DNA from: Firmicutes bacterium HGW-Firmicutes-7
Lineage (GTDB): Bacteria > Bacillota > Clostridia > Lachnospirales > Vallitaleaceae
Direction: 5' to 3'
Assembly (NCBI GenBank): GCA_002841375.1
Contig: PGZO01000022.1
Span: forward strand, 1 to 64,000
Length of the DNA: 64,000 nucleotides
The notes beneath the pieces are model-generated. The model did no database searches and was not told the origin of the DNA. It saw only the letters and a list, made by a program, of their open reading frames with translations. The translations under genes were made by a program, and so were the position numbers. Of this stretch, positions 59,043 to 64,000 are shown piece after piece (position 1 is the stretch's first letter; every line of letters begins with the position of its first letter).

Positions 59043-59843
59043 TTACTTACTAAAGAATAATGTCTTATCATAGCAAACTTTCATGGCTTCAATTATAGAA
59101 CTTCTAAAGCCTGTTTGTTCTAAGCTCCTAACGGCTTCAATTGTCGTTCCCCCCGGTGAGCAAACAGCATCCTTTAACGCACCTGGATGTTCTCCCGTTT
59201 CCAATACCATTTTTGCAGAACCAAATACGGATTGTGCTGCCAACTTGTAAGCTACATCTCTAGGAAGCCCAAATAGAACCCCTGCATCTGCCATAGCTTC
59301 AATTAACATATATATATATGCTGGCGAACTTCCAGAAACAGGAACTACCATGTCTAGTTGTTTTTCATTTAGCTCTACAGTTTCACCAAAAGAATTAAAG
59401 AATTGAAAAATCAACTCTCTCTCTTCATCAGCGTACTGATCTGAAGAAAAGCAAATAGCGCTCATGCCAGCTAATACCATTGCAGGTGTATTAGGCATAG
59501 CACGAACCACTCGAATATTTTCACCAAGTATTTCTTTAATTTTTCCAATGCTAATGCCAGGAGCGATTGATATAAATATTTTTTGATCCAAATTGTTGCC
59601 ATGTAATTTTTCTAAAGCATCCTTCAGTATTTGCGGCTTAATAGCCAATATAATAATATCTGATTGCTCAATACACTGCTCGTTAGACATTAAATAAGGA
59701 ATATTCAATACACTTTGTACATATTTTAATCGGTCTTCATTCACATCCGTATAAACAATATGTTGATTCGTAAAGGCTTGAGTTACCCCCTTCATCATAG
59801 GTAATCCCATATTCCCAACGCCAATAAATCCAATTGTTTTCAT
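59043..59843 (-). CDS. proC: Pyrroline-5-carboxylate reductase
   Basis: Last step of proline synthesis. The Rossmann motif GFIGVGNMGLPMMKG is at the N-terminus and the family signature 'VPVSGSSPAYIYMLIEAMADAGVLFGLPRD' and 'LAAQSVFGSAKMVLETGEHPGALKDAVCSPGGTT' at the C-terminal half. Length 266. It lies between purB and the nudix gene. Confidence 0.96.
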   Translation of the reverse strand: MKTIGFIGVGNMGLPMMKGVTQAFTNQHIVYTDVNEDRLKYVQSVLNIPYLMSNEQCIEQSDIIILAIKPQILKDALEKLHGNNLDQKIFISIAPGISIGKIKEILGENIRVVRAMPNTPAMVLAGMSAICFSSDQYADEERELIFQFFNSFGETVELNEKQLDMVVPVSGSSPAYIYMLIEAMADAGVLFGLPRDVAYKLAAQSVFGSAKMVLETGEHPGALKDAVCSPGGTTIEAVRSLEQTGFRSSIIEAMKVCYDKTLFFSK

Positions 59844-59863
59844 CGAAACCCCTCCCTTTTAAT

Positions 59864-61297
59864 TTACACAGATAATACAGCTGTTTTTCCTAGAATATTC
59901 TTATTAGCATCTAATACATCTCTTATATAATCATTAATAAAATCTTCTACTTGTTCTGAAGCTCGCCCAACGAAATTTTCTGGTTTTAAAATACCTAATA
60001 CCTCTTCTTTAGACATCTTGAAGGCATCATCTGCTAAAATTCTAGAAATCAAATCATTAGGTAATCCTTCTTCCTTGACAAGCTTGCCAGCCTCCATTGA
60101 ATGAACTCTTATTCTTTCGTGTAAATCTTGTCGATCTCCACCTCTTCTAACACCTTCCATCAAAATGACTTCTGTCGCCATAAAAGGTAATTCGCTCATA
60201 ATACGTTGATTGATTACTTTTGGATATACGACTAATCCATCTACTACATTCATATATATTTCCAAAATTGCATCAATCGCTAAAAACGCTTCTGGTATGG
60301 CTAATCGTTTATTTGCACTATCATCAAGGGTTCGTTCAAACCATTGAGTAGAAGCCGTTATAGCAGGGTTAAGTGCGTTACAAATAACATGTCTTGCAAG
60401 CGAAGATATTCTTTCACTTCTCATAGGATTTCTTTTGTATGCCATAGCAGATGAACCAATTTGGCTCTTTTCGAATGGTTCTTCAATTTCTTTAAGATTT
60501 TGTAGCAATCGAATATCATTACTAAATTTATATGCAGATTGTGCAATGCTACTAAGTAAATTAAGCATTTGTGAGTCAAGCTTTCTAGGATAAGTTTGTC
60601 CTGTAACTGGGAATGAAGCCTTATATCCAACTTTCTGTGCAACAAGATCATCTAATTGCTTAACTTTTTCATGATCCCCATCAAATAACGTTAAAAATGT
60701 AGCTTGTGTACCCGTTGTACCTTTAACACCTAATAGCATTTTCTTGCTTAACTGATGTGCTAGATCTTGATAATCCATCCATAAATCCTCTAACCACAAG
60801 CATGCCCTCTTGCCAACCGTAGTAAGCTGTGCGGGTTGAAAATGCGTGAAACCAAGGGTTGGTAAATCTTTATATTCCATAGCAAAAACTGCTAATTTAT
60901 CCATTACATTTAACATCTTTTCTTTAATAAGCTCAAGCCCTTGTGTCATAATAATAATATCCGTATTATCTCCAACGTAACAGCTAGTTGCCCCAAGATG
61001 TATAATAGGTTTTGCTGACTTCGCTTGTTCTCCATATGCATGTATATGTGCCATAACATCATGACGTACTTCTTTTTCTTTGGCTTTAGCTACATCATAG
61101 TTAATATTATCAGCATATTTTTTCAAATCTTCAATTTGTTCATCACTAATATCTAGACCTAAACTTTTTTCTGCTTCTGCAAGTGCAATCCACAGCTTTC
61201 TCCATGTTTTAAACTTTTTATCAGGTGAAAACAAATATAGCATTTCTTTACTTGCATATCTTTCCCCTAATGGCGTTTGATAAATTTCATTATTCAT
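59864..61297 (-). CDS. purB: Adenylosuccinate lyase
   Basis: Cleaves adenylosuccinate and SAICAR in purine synthesis. The fumarase/aspartase superfamily signature is GSSAMAYKRNPMRSERI at about 285, with 'GATSCYVGDNTDI' and 'GFTHFQPAQLTTVGKRACLW' upstream. Length 477. AAAGGAT precedes the ATG. It is the first gene of the purB-proC-nudix-spoIIM-xerD string. The combination with proC probably reflects co-transcription, not a pathway. Confidence 0.95.
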   Translation of the reverse strand: MNNEIYQTPLGERYASKEMLYLFSPDKKFKTWRKLWIALAEAEKSLGLDISDEQIEDLKKYADNINYDVAKAKEKEVRHDVMAHIHAYGEQAKSAKPIIHLGATSCYVGDNTDIIIMTQGLELIKEKMLNVMDKLAVFAMEYKDLPTLGFTHFQPAQLTTVGKRACLWLEDLWMDYQDLAHQLSKKMLLGVKGTTGTQATFLTLFDGDHEKVKQLDDLVAQKVGYKASFPVTGQTYPRKLDSQMLNLLSSIAQSAYKFSNDIRLLQNLKEIEEPFEKSQIGSSAMAYKRNPMRSERISSLARHVICNALNPAITASTQWFERTLDDSANKRLAIPEAFLAIDAILEIYMNVVDGLVVYPKVINQRIMSELPFMATEVILMEGVRRGGDRQDLHERIRVHSMEAGKLVKEEGLPNDLISRILADDAFKMSKEEVLGILKPENFVGRASEQVEDFINDYIRDVLDANKNILGKTAVLSV

Positions 61298-61350
61298 TCA
61301 TATACATCCTTTCAAACGATTATTCACATATTGGCATTTAATTACAGTTT

Positions 61351-61378
61351 ATTATAGCATAAATACGTTAAAAGTAAA
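61351..61378 (-). promoter_or_regulatory. Sigma-A promoter upstream of purB
   Basis: On the minus strand TTTACT (61373-61378) is followed after 16 bases by a perfect TATAAT (61351-61356). The transcription start would be about 50 bases ahead of purB. Confidence 0.5.
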
Positions 61379-61407
61379 CAAAAAAGGCCTTTAGATTATA
61401 TGAAAAT

Positions 61408-61454
61408 ACACCTCTTAACGTTTCACACTACTGATACTAGTGTTCACATGAGGT
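61408..61454 (-). terminator. Nested hairpin after the aspartate aminotransferase gene
   Basis: Outer arms CACCTC (61408-61413) / GAGGTG (61449-61454) enclose inner arms ACACTA (61424-61429) / TAGTGT (61437-61442). The minus strand continues TATTTTCAT, a weak T-run. It is probably the end of the upstream (higher-coordinate) gene. Confidence 0.5.
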
Positions 61455-61480
61455 GCATTTATTCATATTCTGTTATTTTT

Positions 61481-62671
61481 TTATGATAACGATTTTACGA
61501 ATTTTTCTAAGCGGTCTAGCCCTTTCTGAATGTTTTCTTGTGAAATCGCGTAGGATATTCTTATATGTGTATCAAATCCGAAATCCTCACATGGAATTAC
61601 AGCAACTTGCTCTTCAAGAATACCTGCTGCAAAATCGCTTGCAGCGTTAATTACTTTTCCATTATAGGATTTCCCAAAGGTTGAAGAAATATCAATGAAT
61701 AAATAAAACGCACCCTTTGGCGTTATGCATGAAATGTTTGGAATTGCATTAATTCGTTCTACCATATATTTTCTTCTCTTATCAAATTCTGTTCTCATTT
61801 CGCCAATGCATTGTTGTGGCCCAACAATCGCAGCTACTGCAGCCTTTTGAGCAATAGAATTTGGATTTGAAGCGGCATGACTTTGAATATTTGACATAAG
61901 CTTAGCAATTTCTTCCGTAGAAGCTGTATATCCAATTCGCCATCCTGTCATAGCATAGCTCTTTGATACACCATTTATTACTATAGTACGTTTTGATATT
62001 TCTTCACCTAACTGTGCAATACTAAAATGTTGTGCATCGTCATAAATTAATTTTTCATATATTTCGTCCGAAACAACCAAGATATCATTTTCTATTGCAA
62101 AATCAGCAATCATTTGAAGCTCATCTTTAGTATAAAGCATTCCTGTAGGATTGCTTGGGCTATTCAAAATTAATGCTTTTGTTTTTGAAGTCAACGCTTT
62201 TTGTAATTGTTCTTTCGTAACTTTATAATTTGTTTCTTTCGTTGTCTTAATTATTACAGGAACCCCGTCAGCTAAAGCAACCATGTCTGGATAACTAAGC
62301 CAAAATGGTGCAGGTATAATTACTTCATCGCCTTTATTTAATATAGCCATAAATGCATTTGTTAGAGAATGCTTTGCGCCATTACTAACAACAATTTGAT
62401 TCGGTTTATATTCAAGCCCATTGTCTTCCTTGAATTTTTTACATATCGCTGTTTTCAACTCTACTGTTCCTGCCACTGGGGTATATTTGGTAAAACCTGC
62501 GTTAATGGCTGTTATTGCGGCTTCTTTTATATGGTTAGGCGTATCAAAATCAGGTTCGCCCGCTCCAAAACCAATTACATCAATACCTTCCGATCTCATC
62601 TGATTGGCTTTTGCTGTAATAGCCAATGTTGATGAAGGTTTAATTTGTTTTGCTTTGTTAGATAAAATCAT
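61481..62671 (-). CDS. aspC: Aspartate aminotransferase
   Basis: 396-residue fold-type I aminotransferase of the AspC/AspB class: 'PSSTLAITAKANQMRSEGIDVIGFGAGEPDFDTP', 'LNSPSNPTGMLYTKDEL' and the PLP lysine in GVSKSYAMTGWRIGY at about 238. It transaminates aspartate with 2-oxoglutarate. The start has AAGGATGG upstream. It is monocistronic and separated from rny by repeat copy C. Confidence 0.94.
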   Translation of the reverse strand: MILSNKAKQIKPSSTLAITAKANQMRSEGIDVIGFGAGEPDFDTPNHIKEAAITAINAGFTKYTPVAGTVELKTAICKKFKEDNGLEYKPNQIVVSNGAKHSLTNAFMAILNKGDEVIIPAPFWLSYPDMVALADGVPVIIKTTKETNYKVTKEQLQKALTSKTKALILNSPSNPTGMLYTKDELQMIADFAIENDILVVSDEIYEKLIYDDAQHFSIAQLGEEISKRTIVINGVSKSYAMTGWRIGYTASTEEIAKLMSNIQSHAASNPNSIAQKAAVAAIVGPQQCIGEMRTEFDKRRKYMVERINAIPNISCITPKGAFYLFIDISSTFGKSYNGKVINAASDFAAGILEEQVAVIPCEDFGFDTHIRISYAISQENIQKGLDRLEKFVKSLS

Positions 62672-62932
62672 TATTCCACCATCCTTAATAGTATATTGTT
62701 ATTGTAATATAATCAAATTACTTTTGCAAGTTTAATTTTTATTTTATTCACCAAATGGCAGTTAACACCGCAATAACTGAGATATAAACCTTATATATGC
62801 AAGTTTTACTTTTTTTCTTATCATAAAACCCTCTATTCACATATAATCTATAAAGCTAACTTATTTAATCCCTCGCTTTAATTTCATCTACTGTTATTGT
62901 TTGCTTTATAGGAAAAAAATATTTCAATAATA

Positions 62933-62982
62933 GAACTTTCCTCCAAATTAAGTTTGATATATTTCATGAAAGGTTTCCTCAC
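62933..62982. repeat. Terminator-associated dispersed repeat, copy C (short form)
   Basis: The string AGAACTTTCC, then AAATTAAGTTTGATAT and ATTTCATGAAAGGTTTCCT, matches the right two-thirds of copy B with a deletion of about 45 bases between the two blocks. It abuts the rny terminator and has no coding capacity. Confidence 0.75.
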
Positions 62983-62984
62983 AA

Positions 62985-63014
62985 TAAAAAAGCGTGATAT
63001 TTATCATATCACGC
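62985..63014 (-). terminator. Terminator of rny
   Basis: GCGTGATAT (62992-63000) and ATATCACGC (63006-63014) are perfect complements, followed by a T-run on the minus strand (A-run at 62985-62991). Confidence 0.85.
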
Positions 63015-63021
63015 CATTTCA

Positions 63022-64000
63022 TTATTTAGCATACTCTATTGCTCTAGTTTCTCTAATTACATTTACTTTTATTTGACCTGGGTATTCCAGCTCATTTTCA
63101 ATCTGTTTAGCAACATCTCTCGCTAATAATACCGTTTCTTCATCATTTGTTTGATCTGGTATTACCATAATTCTAATTTCCCTACCTGCTTGAATAGCAA
63201 ATGATTTTTCTACACCTTTAAATTGGTCGGCAATTTCTTCTAGTTTATGAAGCCTTTGAATGTACGTTTCTAACGTCTCTCTACGAGCGCCTGGTCTTGC
63301 AGCTGAAATTGAATCTGCTGCTTGAACAATAATAGCAATAAGCGATGTTGGCTCTACATCTCCATGATGTGATTCTACTGCATTAATAATTATTGGAGAT
63401 TCCTTATGTTTTCTACATAATTCAGCACCTATTGATATATGTGATCCTTCCATTTCGTGATCAACAGCTTTACCAATATCATGTAATAATCCTGCACGTT
63501 TAGCCATTCGAACGTCTACACCGATTTCACCGGCAATAAGTCCACTTAGCAACGATACTTCAATTGAATGTTTTAATACATTTTGACCATAACTTGTTCT
63601 AAACTTCATTTTACCAAGTAGTCTAATAAGTTCAGAATGAAGACCATGAACTCCAGTATCAAAAGTAGCGTTTTCACCTTCTTCGCGAATCATTTGTTCA
63701 ACTTCGCGTTTAGCTTTTTCCACCATTTCTTCAATTCTAGCAGGATGAATTCTGCCATCTACAATAAGTTTTTCTAAAGCTATCCTAGCCACTTCTCTTC
63801 TTACTGGATCAAAGCCAGATAAAATTACGGCTTCTGGAGTGTCATCAATTATTAAATCTATTCCCGTTAGTGTTTCCATAGTACGAATATTTCGTCCTTC
63901 TCTACCAATGATTCTTCCCTTCATTTCATCGTTAGGGAGAGAAACTACAGATACCGTTGTTTCAGCAACATGGTCTGCAGCACATTTTTGTATAGCTATC
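63022..64000 (-). CDS. rny: Ribonuclease Y, C-terminal part (gene runs off the right edge)
   Basis: Membrane-anchored endonuclease of mRNA decay. The visible part has the KH domain ([25 protein letters not shown]-like), and the HD domain with [19 protein letters not shown] and '[12 protein letters not shown]'; the C-terminus '[18 protein letters not shown]' is the standard ending. In-frame sequence continues through the last bases of the window (reading ...[20 protein letters not shown]), so the apparent ATG at 63924 is internal. The transmembrane N-terminus lies outside the window. Confidence 0.96.
   Translation of the reverse strand, partial: IAIQKCAADHVAETTVSVVSLPNDEMKGRIIGREGRNIRTMETLTGIDLIIDDTPEAVILSGFDPVRREVARIALEKLIVDGRIHPARIEEMVEKAKREVEQMIREEGENATFDTGVHGLHSELIRLLGKMKFRTSYGQNVLKHSIEVSLLSGLIAGEIGVDVRMAKRAGLLHDIGKAVDHEMEGSHISIGAELCRKHKESPIIINAVESHHGDVEPTSLIAIIVQAADSISAARPGARRETLETYIQRLHKLEEIADQFKGVEKSFAIQAGREIRIMVIPDQTNDEETVLLARDVAKQIENELEYPGQIKVNVIRETRAIEYAK

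Larger units (their letters stand above)
62672..63021. other. Intergenic region between rny and aspC
   Basis: No gene is seen. It holds the rny terminator, repeat copy C, and an AT-rich promoter region for aspC. Confidence 0.5.

Noticed and set aside
63022-63924. RNase Y starting at the ATG at 63924
   Set aside because: The frame is open to the window edge and the residues before this ATG match the family, so the ATG is internal.
1-64000. CRISPR arrays, tRNA or rRNA genes, prophage
   Set aside because: No regular spaced repeats, cloverleaf-type sequences, rRNA-like segments or phage genes were seen on either strand.

Overview
The window is a dense, AT-rich stretch of the core chromosome of an anaerobic, endospore-forming member of the Clostridia. 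A Lachnospirales or Cellulosilyticum-like lineage would fit, but that is inference. The support is spo0A, spoIVB, the whole spoIIIA operon, spoIIM, an alpha/beta small acid-soluble spore protein, cotJABC, a YaaH-like spore hydrolase, two DacF-type carboxypeptidases and a biotin-dependent sodium-pumping decarboxylase. Almost every gene lies on the minus strand. The plus-strand exceptions are rqcH, rpmB and the yprB-like exonuclease gene. No rRNA, tRNA, CRISPR array, prophage or intact insertion sequence was seen.

Layout. 1-3.1 kb: potassium channel, TetR regulator, a short MetF-like protein and a small arginine-rich protein. 3.1-4.9 kb: rqcH. 5.1-23.4 kb: a long sporulation and housekeeping block, read right to left as spoIIIAA-AH, asp23-like, nusB, xseA, xseB, ispA, a 700-base gene-free stretch, oapA-like, dxs, tlyA, nadK, argR, recN, spoIVB, spo0A. 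23.5-28 kb: SASP, recG, fakA and a second Asp23-like gene. 28.3-31.6 kb: rpmB, a small membrane protein, tdk, an exonuclease and cheR. 31.7-37.1 kb: S1 protein, ispH, cmk, aroH, a flavoprotein and an RpiR regulator. 37.4-42.6 kb: carboxyltransferase and sodium-pump operon. 42.7-47.6 kb: methyltransferase, RluB, DacF, ScpB, ScpA, a degenerate M50 protein and rhodanese. 47.8-51.2 kb: spore-associated genes. 51.4-63 kb: aminotransferases, deoA/deoB, xerD, spoIIM, nudix, proC and purB. The window ends inside rny.

The most notable item is the gene-free interval 13959-14663 between ispA and a small membrane-protein gene upstream of dxs. Its size, orientation, internal structure and neighbours match the OLE (ornate, large, extremophilic) RNA, and the small membrane protein matches its partner OapA. 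The likely transcript contains a duplicated 21-22 nt motif, and the oapA-like gene begins just after a 7-codon upstream ORF.

A second observation, not obviously described before, is a small dispersed repeat. Three copies sit in intergenic regions directly beyond the U-tract of an intrinsic terminator, and one short motif match sits in the same position downstream of rpmB. Also notable are a hairpin-rich, GC-richer island at 34795-34930, an operon that combines all transcarboxylase-type subunits with a sodium-pump beta subunit, and an M50 homologue that has lost its zinc ligands.
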